A stretch of DNA of 9,392 nt from Bacteroidota bacterium (GTDB taxonomy: Bacteria; Bacteroidota; Bacteroidia; B-17B0; B-17BO), in assembly GCA_947462425.1 (NCBI GenBank), contig CANHPI010000083.1, positions 1 through 9,392 of the forward strand, read 5' to 3'. The notes below the pieces were generated by a model that ran no database searches, was not told the origin of the DNA, and saw only the letters and a list, made by a program, of their open reading frames with translations. Position 1 is the stretch's first letter. Each line of letters begins with the position of its first letter. This document shows, in pieces, positions 1 to 6,022 of the stretch. The position numbers were made by a program, and so were the translations under genes.

Positions 1-1
1 A

Positions 2-190
2 ATCATTAGTGTTAGTGAATTTGATGAAATTAGTTTTATTGGCAGTAAAGTAATTGTTGTAAAACATATTGCTAAAATATTACCTGATAGAAATTTTATT
101 TACGATTTATTAAATGATATTGGAAATACTTGCGAAATAGCCTCAAAAGAAGAGTACGAAACACAATATAAAATATCTCAAATTAAATAA
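2..190 (+). CDS. C-terminal end of an unrecognised protein (partial)
   Basis: An open frame runs from the left edge of the window to a TAA at 188-190, giving 62 residues with no ATG, so the start must lie upstream of the window. The fragment has a hydrophobic strand-like stretch (GSKVIVVKHIAKIL, about residues 14-27) followed by a charged, polar tail ending in YKISQIK. I recognise no family and see no membrane segment or motif. That a frame stays open for over 60 codons in such AT-rich DNA, with a mixed and plausible amino-acid composition, is the only support for it being real; a chance open frame is possible. No clear terminator for it is seen; the hairpin further right is better oriented for the peroxidase gene on the other strand. 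Confidence 0.4.
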   Translation: MISVSEFDEISFIGSKVIVVKHIAKILPDRNFIYDLLNDIGNTCEIASKEEYETQYKISQIK

Positions 191-301
191 AGGATAAATT
201 CTAAAATATATTCAGTTCTAAATACAAAGCAGAAGAGTTGAGCTTTATGTAAATTTATTAAAAATTAATTACTCGCACTACAATATTCAAAAGTGAAAAT
301 G

Positions 302-335
302 AAAAACCCAAACTAGTTTCTAATTAGCTTGGGTT
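302..335 (-). terminator. Rho-independent-type terminator of the glutathione peroxidase gene
   Basis: Arms at 305-318 and 322-335 (AACCCAAACTAGTT / AATTAGCTTGGGTT) pair with a 3-nt loop. Read on the minus strand, the hairpin lies about 60 nt past the peroxidase stop and runs straight into five Us (complement of 302-306) and a U-rich stretch. On the plus strand no U-tract follows, so it is assigned to the minus-strand gene. Confidence 0.7.
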
Positions 336-397
336 GTTGATTGGTTTTGCAAATAAGTGATTTTTAAATTCACTTAATTTTTTAAAAGAATTAATTA

Positions 398-928
398 TTA
401 TCCTTCAATCCAATTTATTATTTCTACATCCATTGGTTTTACAGAAGAAGGCAAATATTTTACTAAATTTCCTTTTTCATCAATTAAAAATTTATTAAAA
501 TTCCATTTTACAGTTGCATCTAAAACACCATTTTCTGCTTTTGATGTTAACCATTTATAAATAGGACTTTTTGCAATACTTACTTTTTCCATCATTTGAA
601 AAGTAACACCGTAGTTTTTAGTACAAAATGATTTAATGTCAGCACTTGTGCCGGGTTCTTGTCCACCAAAATCATTACAAGGAAAACCAATAATCACAAA
701 GTTTTTAGAACTGTATTTTTTATATAAAGCTTCTAAGTCTTTATACTGTGGTGTGTAACCACACTCAGAAGCTGTATTTACAATTAATACTTTTTTGCCT
801 TTTAAATCAGCAAAATTAAAATCTTTTCCATCTAAGGTTTTGGCTTTAAAATCATGTAAGTTTTTTGTGCCGGAAGTTGTAAATGCCATAGTAATTGTAG
901 CTAAGGTTAAAATAAATAGTTTTTTCAT
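398..928 (-). CDS. Glutathione peroxidase family protein, probably thioredoxin-dependent and exported
   Basis: This 176-residue thiol peroxidase reduces hydrogen or organic peroxides. The family motifs are all present: NTASECGYT (48-59 region, peroxidatic Cys56), FPCNDFGGQEPG (82-93, Gln90) and KWNFNKF (141-147, Trp142 and Asn143), giving the Cys-Gln-Trp-Asn active site with cysteine, not selenocysteine. A further cysteine, Cys102, sits 46 residues after Cys56 in the helix (FCTKNYGV) where 2-Cys family members carry the resolving cysteine. Such enzymes are usually recycled by thioredoxin rather than glutathione; that is inference from the family. The N-terminus (MKKLFILTLATITMAF) is a basic-hydrophobic signal sequence with no lipobox cysteine, so the mature enzyme, starting near residue 20, is probably periplasmic. 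It is transcribed alone, divergent from the oxidase operon, with its own promoter and terminator. Confidence 0.93.
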   Translation of the reverse strand: MKKLFILTLATITMAFTTSGTKNLHDFKAKTLDGKDFNFADLKGKKVLIVNTASECGYTPQYKDLEALYKKYSSKNFVIIGFPCNDFGGQEPGTSADIKSFCTKNYGVTFQMMEKVSIAKSPIYKWLTSKAENGVLDATVKWNFNKFLIDEKGNLVKYLPSSVKPMDVEIINWIEG

Positions 929-1002
929 GTTACATTGTTGAGGTTAATAAAATAATAATTATCAGAAATTTAAAATTAAAACTTTCTTATTAATACATAT
1001 AA

Positions 1003-1010
1003 CAAATATA
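1003..1010 (-). promoter_or_regulatory. Predicted -7 box (TATATTTG) of the peroxidase gene
   Basis: The minus strand reads TATATTTG, a perfect match to the Bacteroidota TAnnTTTG -7 element, 74 bp upstream of the peroxidase ATG. That implies a leader of roughly 70 nt. No good -33 TTG is found at the usual spacing, so the call rests on the -7 box and its position. Confidence 0.5.
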
Positions 1011-1021
1011 AATCGATAGAG

Positions 1022-1053
1022 TTTAATAAATGGTAATTTATTTCCTAAATTTG
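1022..1053 (+). promoter_or_regulatory. Predicted promoter of the oxidase operon (-33 TTTA, -7 TAAATTTG)
   Basis: TAAATTTG at 1046-1053 is a perfect TAnnTTTG box. A TTTA at 1022-1025, 20 bp upstream, is a near match to the -33 TTTG. The box ends only 7 bp before the TTG start at 1061, so transcription would begin at or within a few bases of the start codon, implying a leaderless or nearly leaderless message. It is back to back with the peroxidase promoter at 1003-1010. Confidence 0.5.
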
Positions 1054-1060
1054 CGCTGCT

Positions 1061-1972
1061 TTGCAAACTAACATTCATACTTCAGATATAGAAACTATTA
1101 CTTATAGTAAGTTCAAAGCATTTTTAAAACTTACTAAGTTTACGCTTTCAGCTTTAGTTGTTTTTTCGGCTATTATTACTTTTTTTACAGTAGCAGAAAC
1201 ATTTAATTGGAAACAAGTTTTAGCGATATGCTTAGGGGGATTTTTAGTAACAGCAGCAGCTAATGGGTTTAATCAAATTATTGAAAAAGATTTGGATAAA
1301 CTAATGAATAGAACTAAAGCAAGACCAATACCAACAGGTAATTTATCAGTTAATCAGGCATTAATTTTTTGTGGAGTATTTGGTATAACAGGAACTATTT
1401 TATTATGGGTTTTTACAAACCCTTTATGTGGTATTATTGGTTTTGTTTCCATTATTTTATATGCATTAGTTTATACGCCTTTAAAAAGAATGACTCCGTT
1501 TTCAGTATTTGTAGGGGCTATCCCTGGAGCATTGCCTACATTAATTGGCGCTATTGCGGCAACAGAGGGTTTTGGACATATTACATTTTTTGCCATATTA
1601 TTATTTTGCATTCAGTTTTTTTGGCAGTTTCCTCATTTTTGGGCTATTGCCTGGGTAAGCCACGATGATTATCAGCGAGCAGGTTTTTTTATGCTACCAT
1701 CAAAAGGTGGGCGAGATAAAAGTTCTCGATCACAAATACTAGTTTATACATTGTCTCTATTTCCTATCGCATTAACACCTTATGTATTTAATTTTACAGG
1801 GTGGCTTTCCGCTTCTGTTGTAAGTTGCATGGGTTTTTTGTTTATTATTCAAGCTTTTAATTTATATAAATCGAGTACTATTGATGATGCTCGTAAATTA
1901 ATGTTTGGTTCATTTTTATATCTTCCCGTTGTGCAGTTAGCATTAATGATTGACTGTAAATTTTTAAATTAA
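1061..1972 (+). CDS. ctaB: Protoheme IX farnesyltransferase (heme O synthase)
   Basis: An integral-membrane UbiA-family prenyltransferase that adds a farnesyl group to heme b to make heme O, the precursor of heme A for terminal oxidases. Its 303 residues match the usual length. The first Asp-rich prenyl-diphosphate site is N71-QIIEKDLDKLMNRTKARP (D77, D79, R84, R88), and the second conserved region is QFPHFWAIAWVSHDDYQRAG (189-208), with D202 and D203. The loop YTPLKR followed by VGAIPGALPTLIG (138-163) is also typical. About eight or nine hydrophobic helices are visible. The start is TTG at 1061: the frame is closed by TAA at 1046, no ATG or GTG occurs before Met82, and the first helix begins near residue 28. 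It is the first gene of the operon, 6 bp before the first subunit III gene. The alternative symbol is cyoE. Confidence 0.95.
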   Translation: MQTNIHTSDIETITYSKFKAFLKLTKFTLSALVVFSAIITFFTVAETFNWKQVLAICLGGFLVTAAANGFNQIIEKDLDKLMNRTKARPIPTGNLSVNQALIFCGVFGITGTILLWVFTNPLCGIIGFVSIILYALVYTPLKRMTPFSVFVGAIPGALPTLIGAIAATEGFGHITFFAILLFCIQFFWQFPHFWAIAWVSHDDYQRAGFFMLPSKGGRDKSSRSQILVYTLSLFPIALTPYVFNFTGWLSASVVSCMGFLFIIQAFNLYKSSTIDDARKLMFGSFLYLPVVQLALMIDCKFLN

Positions 1973-1978
1973 TATATC

Positions 1979-2578
1979 ATGAAAGAAAAAATAAAATCTA
2001 GTCCAACATACAAAGCTGAATTGAGGGCAGCTCAAAATAAAGCATCTAAGCCATTATTGTGGGTTGGTATTATTAGTATTGTTATGTTATTTGCAGGCTT
2101 AACAAGTGCATATGTTGTTAGAGCAGATAATGGAAATTGGCTGCTGTTTAATCTTCCCAATGCTTTTTATTTAAGCACAGCTGTAATAATTACCAGTAGT
2201 ATTACATTGTTTTTTGCTTTACAAATGGCTAAAAAAAACAATAAAAAAGGTATTGTATTTGGGTTACTAGCAACATTTTTTTTAGGACTCCTTTTTTCTT
2301 ATTTGCAATATGCAGGTTGGGGCGAATTATATAGTAAACAAATTGTTTTTGGAGGAAAATCGTCTAATGCAGCTGGCTCATTTTTGTATTTAATTACATT
2401 TTTACACTTATTACATCTATTTGCAGGTCTAGTTGTGATTTTAATAACTCTTAAAAACAGTATAAAAGGAAAGTATAATGCTCAAAATACCCTTGGTTTA
2501 GAACTTTGTTCAATATATTGGCATTTTCTTGATATTTTATGGGTCTATTTGTTTTTATTTTTGTATTTTATTCGTTAA
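1979..2578 (+). CDS. Heme-copper oxidase subunit III, first paralogue
   Basis: A 199-residue membrane protein of the cytochrome c/quinol oxidase subunit III family, with five hydrophobic segments (about 26-47, 61-82, 91-110, 133-158 and 176-197), the core of the family without the first two helices of the seven-helix form. Diagnostic motifs are FLHLLHLFAGL (141-151; H143, H146) and YWHFLDILWVY (180-190; W181, H182, D185, W188). A hydrophilic N-terminus of about 25 residues faces the cytoplasm. The site that reads QAWEW in the next gene reads QYAGW here (110-114), so the conserved glutamate is missing. My recollection is that similar forms occur in related bacteria, where this protein is always paired with a second subunit III. 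It lies 6 bp after the heme O synthase gene and is surely cotranscribed. Confidence 0.88.
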   Translation: MKEKIKSSPTYKAELRAAQNKASKPLLWVGIISIVMLFAGLTSAYVVRADNGNWLLFNLPNAFYLSTAVIITSSITLFFALQMAKKNNKKGIVFGLLATFFLGLLFSYLQYAGWGELYSKQIVFGGKSSNAAGSFLYLITFLHLLHLFAGLVVILITLKNSIKGKYNAQNTLGLELCSIYWHFLDILWVYLFLFLYFIR

Positions 2579-2623
2579 ACTTGCACCATAATTTATAAAA
2601 ATCGTTAAAACGTAAATTTTATT

Positions 2624-3349
2624 ATGTCTCACAGTACAGAAATCGATTCAAAACACGCCTGGGATGGCGGTAAATCACCATTTGGCGTAAGCTACGGAAA
2701 AATGATGATGTGGTTTTTCTTAGTATCAGATGCTTTAACATTTGGTGGATTATTAATTTCTTACGGATTTATCCGTCACAAATATGTGGATGTTTGGCCA
2801 AAAGCAGAAAATGTGTTTACGCATTTTCCGTTTATTGAGCAACATTTACCATTGGCTTATGTTGGTTTAATGACTTTTATTTTGATTATGTCATCAGTAA
2901 CAATGGTATTAGCTGTTGAAGCTGGACATAGAAATGACAGAAAGAAAGTAACTATTTGGATGTTTTGGACAATAGTTGGTGGAGCTACATTTGTGGGTTC
3001 TCAAGCTTGGGAATGGTTTCATTTTATTGTTGGTACTGAAACTGGAGCTTTACGTCATGTATGGAGCCAGGAATTAGGAACTTATGTTGAACAAACGGTT
3101 TACGGTGCTAATATGACTGTAAATGAATATGGAGTACCGCAATTTGCCAATTACTTCTTTTTTATTACTGGATTTCATGGATTCCACGTATTTTCAGGAG
3201 TTATCATAAATCTAATTATTTTCTTAAACGTTTTAAAAGGCACTTATGAAAAACGTGGCCATTATGAAATGGTTGAAAAAGTTGGTTTGTATTGGCACTT
3301 TGTAGATTTAGTTTGGGTATTTGTATTTACCTTCTTCTATTTATTGTAA
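2624..3349 (+). CDS. ctaE: Cytochrome c oxidase subunit III, second paralogue
   Basis: A 241-residue subunit III with five predicted membrane helices (about 27-50, 76-99, 109-130, 174-204 and 221-241). Subunit III supports the stability and proton uptake of the subunit I/II core. Family hallmarks are QAWEWFHF (127-134), with the conserved E130, then ITGFHGFHVFSGV (181-193; H185, H188) and LYWHFVDLVWVFVF (222-235; W224, H225, D228, W231). It has a His- and Asp-containing N-terminal tail and an insertion of about 35 residues between helices 3 and 4 (136-171). Unlike the preceding gene it keeps all the family's key residues, so it is the better candidate for the canonical subunit III. The 45-bp spacer upstream shows no convincing promoter; only an imperfect TAAATTTT at 2613-2620 is present. 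Confidence 0.92.
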   Translation: MSHSTEIDSKHAWDGGKSPFGVSYGKMMMWFFLVSDALTFGGLLISYGFIRHKYVDVWPKAENVFTHFPFIEQHLPLAYVGLMTFILIMSSVTMVLAVEAGHRNDRKKVTIWMFWTIVGGATFVGSQAWEWFHFIVGTETGALRHVWSQELGTYVEQTVYGANMTVNEYGVPQFANYFFFITGFHGFHVFSGVIINLIIFLNVLKGTYEKRGHYEMVEKVGLYWHFVDLVWVFVFTFFYLL

Positions 3350-3401
3350 TATTATTATAAAACTTTAATCATAAATTCTTTAATCTAAAAATTATATAAT
3401 T

Positions 3402-3881
3402 ATGTCAGAATTTCACGACGATTACCCATCATACGAACATTTAGCTCATCATAGCGAAGAAGAAGGAAAGCAAAAAAGAAAAACATTATGGCGAGTGTTT
3501 TGGTATATGTTAGCTATTACAGTTTTCGAGTTAATAGTTGGTTCAATGGCACCAAGTCAAGGATGGAGTGGTACTTTAGGTATTAAAGTGTTGTTTATTG
3601 GTTTAACTATTGTAAAAGCAGGTTTTATTGTAATGGCTTTTATGCACTTAGGACATGAAGTTACATTTATGAAATATGTTATTTTAGCACCATACATTAT
3701 TTTTATTTCATATACCATTTTTATTATTTTAGATGAAGGTGTTTATAGCGGAGATCCTGGAAACAGAACAGCTGTTGATCCTCTTTTAATTAAGCAACAA
3801 GAGGACTTAAAAGCTGGTCATGGACACGCAGCACCTGAAGGGCATAACAAAGAAGGGCATACTGAAGAAACACATCATTAA
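3402..3881 (+). CDS. Cytochrome c oxidase subunit IV (prokaryotic type) with His-rich tails
   Basis: A 159-residue small oxidase subunit with three membrane helices (about 30-48, 60-81 and 92-110). The signature of the prokaryotic subunit IV family (COX4_pro) is seen in helix 2 and its exit, IVKAGFIVMAFMHLGHE (70-86), with K72, M81 and H82. Family members help assemble or stabilise the binuclear centre; the exact role is less certain than for subunits I to III. Both ends are hydrophilic and rich in histidine: H5, H13, H16 and H17 at the N-terminus and H140, H142, H148, H153, H158 and H159 in the C-terminal tail. It is the last gene of the operon, 52 bp after subunit III, and a strong terminator follows 19 bp beyond its stop. 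Confidence 0.87.
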   Translation: MSEFHDDYPSYEHLAHHSEEEGKQKRKTLWRVFWYMLAITVFELIVGSMAPSQGWSGTLGIKVLFIGLTIVKAGFIVMAFMHLGHEVTFMKYVILAPYIIFISYTIFIILDEGVYSGDPGNRTAVDPLLIKQQEDLKAGHGHAAPEGHNKEGHTEETHH

Positions 3882-3900
3882 GCGTATTAGTATTTTATTA

Positions 3901-3936
3901 AAAAACCCATCAACTAATTAGTTGATGGGTTTTTTT
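3901..3936 (+). terminator. Strong intrinsic terminator of the oxidase operon
   Basis: A perfect inverted repeat centred at 3917.5 (ACCCATCAACTA / TAGTTGATGGGT plus flanking A/T pairs) is followed by a run of Ts to 3936. The A-run at 3901-3905 makes it potentially bidirectional, although recJ on the other strand ends well before it, at 4205. Confidence 0.9.
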
Positions 3937-3961
3937 AATATGTTTAAATTATCATTTTTTA

Positions 3962-3979
3962 TCCCGATAGCTATCGGGA
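3962..3979. repeat. Perfect 18-bp palindrome, copy 1 of an intergenic repeat
   Basis: TCCCGATAGCTATCGGGA is a perfect palindrome lying between the converging oxidase operon and recJ. A diverged copy lies 31 bp to its right. I recall palindromes of this type scattered between genes in Flavobacteriia-like genomes, but could not check. It has no U-tract and is not needed as a terminator, since one already sits at 3901-3936. Confidence 0.6.
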
Positions 3980-4005
3980 GCCATATAGTTTAGCTAGTAT
4001 AATTT

Positions 4006-4025
4006 CTCCAGATAGCTATCGCGAG
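4006..4025. repeat. Diverged palindrome, copy 2 of the intergenic repeat
   Basis: CTCCAGATAGCTATCGCGAG keeps the core GATAGCTATC (4011-4020) and the outer CTC/GAG pairs, but has two internal unpaired positions. With copy 1 it implies an ancestral unit of CTCCCGATAGCTATCGGGAG. The remaining spacer to 4204 holds only a weak 6-bp hairpin (4134-4139 with 4145-4150), which could contribute to recJ termination. Confidence 0.5.
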
Positions 4026-4204
4026 GTGTTTGTACTTGGGCAAATATGACTATTTCATAAAAAGTTATTTTTAAAGTTCTCATTTATAAAGCCATTGTTT
4101 AGGTAAGATATACCATAAGCCGTTATAAAATTGACTAAAACTGATTTAGTAAATAATCAAACTCAGAAATACATGAATTTTTTAGTGAATTTTAAGAATA
4201 CATG

Positions 4205-5911
4205 TTACGCAGAAGGCATAATTTCTTCAACTAACAACTGAATAGTTGTAGCTCCTCTAAATTCATTTACTTTTATTTTATAAACAATATCTACAGGAAT
4301 ATTGCGCTTAAAGAAATTTAAAAAATCACCTTTATTAAAGCCTATGGCTTCTATTTTAGTAAGTTGTGTGTGAGGTTGATAAACTTCTAATTTTAAGTGA
4401 TTGTTGCCAACAATTTTTGCGTAGCCAGTATCTAAAACGTTTTTACTGCAAAATACCGGCGTCATATTATGGGGGCCGTGCGGCGCAAACTGACTTAGTA
4501 TGCGAATAAGTTTATCATTTATGTTATCTAATAGAATTTCTAAATCTATTTCCACTGATGGGTTTAGCATTTCAGTTTTAATAGTTCTTGAAACTTCGTT
4601 TTCAAAAGCCTCAGTAAATGCTTTCACATTCTCCAATTTTAAAGAAAGACCTGCGGCAAATTTATGACCGCCAAATTGTTCTAGTAAATGACTACAATTT
4701 TCAATGGCAGTATAAACATCAAAATCTTTTACGCTTCGAGCTGAACCTGTTGCCATGCCGTTTGATTCAGTTAAAATAATAGTGGGCTTATAATAGCGCT
4801 CAATCATTCGTGATGCAACAATACCAACTACTCCTTTATGCCAATCAGGATTAAATAATACAGTCGATTTTTTGAAAGGTGTAATTGGATCTAAATCCAT
4901 TGTTTCAAAAGCTTCGTCGGTAATGCTAATATCAATATCTCTTCGCTGTGAATTTGTTTCATTTATTTTTTTAGAAAACTCAGTAGCTTCATCGGTATCA
5001 CTAATTAACAATTCCACAGCTTTTGAGCCATGTTCAATTCTTCCTGCTGCATTAATGCGAGGAGCAATTGTAAATACAATAGTTGTAATATCGATTTCTT
5101 TATCTTGTTTGGTAAGTGCAAATAATGCTTTTATTCCCGGACGAGGATTTTGATTAATTTGTTTAATTCCAAAATGTGCCAATACTCTGTTTTCTCCAGT
5201 TATCGGAACTATATCGGCTGCAATACTAGTAACTACTAAATCTAAATATTGAAATGCTTCTTGTTCATCCATTCCGTTTTGAATACAAAATGCTTGTGCT
5301 ACTTTAAAACCAATTCCGCAACCAGCTAATTCTTTATAAGGGTAGGGACAATCAAGTTGTTTAGGATCTAAAACAGCAACGGCTTTTGGAATTTCGTCAC
5401 CAGGCAAATGGTGATCACAAATAATAAAATCAATATTTTTAGAATTAGCATAATCAATTTTATCATTGGCTTTTATACCACAATCTAAAGCAATAATTAA
5501 GCTGTAATTGTTTTCAGATGCGTAGTCAATGCTTTTAAAAGAAATGCCATAACCTTCAGCATATCGGTCAGGAATATAGTAACGTATTTCTGAAATATAA
5601 TTTTTAAAGAAACTATAAACGAGTGCAACCGACGTTGTTCCATCCACATCATAATCTCCAAAAATTAATACTTTTTCTTTATTGTTAATAGCTTTAATTA
5701 TACGTTCAATAGCTACATGCATCCCTTTCATTAAAAATGGATTATGTAGCATATCTAAATTCGGTCGAAAAAAAGTTTTAGCTTCTTCAAAATTAGTAAT
5801 ACCTCTTAACGCTAATAATTTTGCAATGGTTTCATCAACAGCTAAAGTGTTTTGTAAATCAGAAATTACTTCTGAGTTTTTTATGTGATGTATGTTCCAT
5901 TTTTTTTGCAC
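4205..5911 (-). CDS. recJ: Single-stranded-DNA-specific 5'-3' exonuclease RecJ
   Basis: RecJ degrades single-stranded DNA 5' to 3' in recombinational, mismatch and base-excision repair, using Mn or Mg. At 568 residues it is full length. The DHH phosphoesterase domain shows FGDYDVDGT (84-92; D86, D88, D90), ALDCGIK (141-147; D143), ICDHHLPGDEIP (164-175; the DHH at 166-168) and AADIVPI (231-237; D233). The DHHA1 domain shows WHKGVVGIVASR (357-368), ATGSARS (387-393) and FGGHKFAAG (413-421). The C-terminal part (about 450-565) fits the OB-fold domain. The start is GTG at 5911, giving MQKKWNIHHI, which is where I expect RecJ proteins of this group to begin; no ATG gives a better fit. It lies 111 bp downstream of yebC on the same strand, behind a repeat-bearing leader. 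No strong terminator follows it. Confidence 0.96.
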   Translation of the reverse strand: MQKKWNIHHIKNSEVISDLQNTLAVDETIAKLLALRGITNFEEAKTFFRPNLDMLHNPFLMKGMHVAIERIIKAINNKEKVLIFGDYDVDGTTSVALVYSFFKNYISEIRYYIPDRYAEGYGISFKSIDYASENNYSLIIALDCGIKANDKIDYANSKNIDFIICDHHLPGDEIPKAVAVLDPKQLDCPYPYKELAGCGIGFKVAQAFCIQNGMDEQEAFQYLDLVVTSIAADIVPITGENRVLAHFGIKQINQNPRPGIKALFALTKQDKEIDITTIVFTIAPRINAAGRIEHGSKAVELLISDTDEATEFSKKINETNSQRRDIDISITDEAFETMDLDPITPFKKSTVLFNPDWHKGVVGIVASRMIERYYKPTIILTESNGMATGSARSVKDFDVYTAIENCSHLLEQFGGHKFAAGLSLKLENVKAFTEAFENEVSRTIKTEMLNPSVEIDLEILLDNINDKLIRILSQFAPHGPHNMTPVFCSKNVLDTGYAKIVGNNHLKLEVYQPHTQLTKIEAIGFNKGDFLNFFKRNIPVDIVYKIKVNEFRGATTIQLLVEEIMPSA

Positions 5912-5918
5912 GATAATA

Positions 5919-5951
5919 GTTTTGAAAGTTAGATGGTTTTGAAAGTTAGAT
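5919..5951. repeat. Tandem repeat of a 16-mer in front of recJ (two copies)
   Basis: GTTTTGAAAGTTAGAT occurs identically at 5919-5934 and 5936-5951, a period of 17 bp. The first copy ends 8 bp from the recJ GTG. On the coding (minus) strand each copy contains TAACTTTC, one base off the TAnnTTTG promoter box. Confidence 0.85.
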
Positions 5952-5976
5952 TGTTAAATAATTATAGAAAATTATA

Positions 5977-5992
5977 ATCTAGCTTTCTGAAC
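5977..5992. repeat. Inverted, diverged third copy of the recJ leader 16-mer
   Basis: ATCTAGCTTTCTGAAC is the reverse complement of the tandem unit at 13 of 16 positions. It can pair with either tandem copy; with the nearer one (5936-5951) the loop is 25 nt. As plus-strand RNA 15 of 16 positions pair if two G-U pairs are allowed, against 13 of 16 as minus-strand RNA. Confidence 0.7.
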
Positions 5993-6022
5993 ATGGTAAC
6001 TCATTAAATTTCTATACTTCTA

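Noticed and set aside
1369..1668. Plus-strand 99-residue frame inside the heme O synthase gene
   Set aside because: It lies fully within a well-conserved gene in another frame and has a skewed composition rich in Tyr, Trp, Phe and Cys, typical of a shadow.
2613..2620. TAAATTTT before the second subunit III as an internal promoter
   Set aside because: The last base is off consensus, the only TTG (2581-2583) is 29 bp away, and the genes are closely spaced in one operon.
4134..4150. Small hairpin ACTAAA/TTTAGT as the recJ terminator
   Set aside because: The 6-bp all-weak stem lacks a proper U-tract and is no better than chance in such AT-rich DNA.
4872..5153. Plus-strand frame opposite recJ (and a second one at 5682-5888)
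   Set aside because: Both lie opposite conserved DHH-domain coding sequence, with Ser/Ile-rich products and no promoter. They are shadows.
5919..5992. The repeat group before recJ as a CRISPR array
   Set aside because: The units are 16 bp with only 1 bp between the two direct copies, the third is inverted, and there are no spacers or cas genes.
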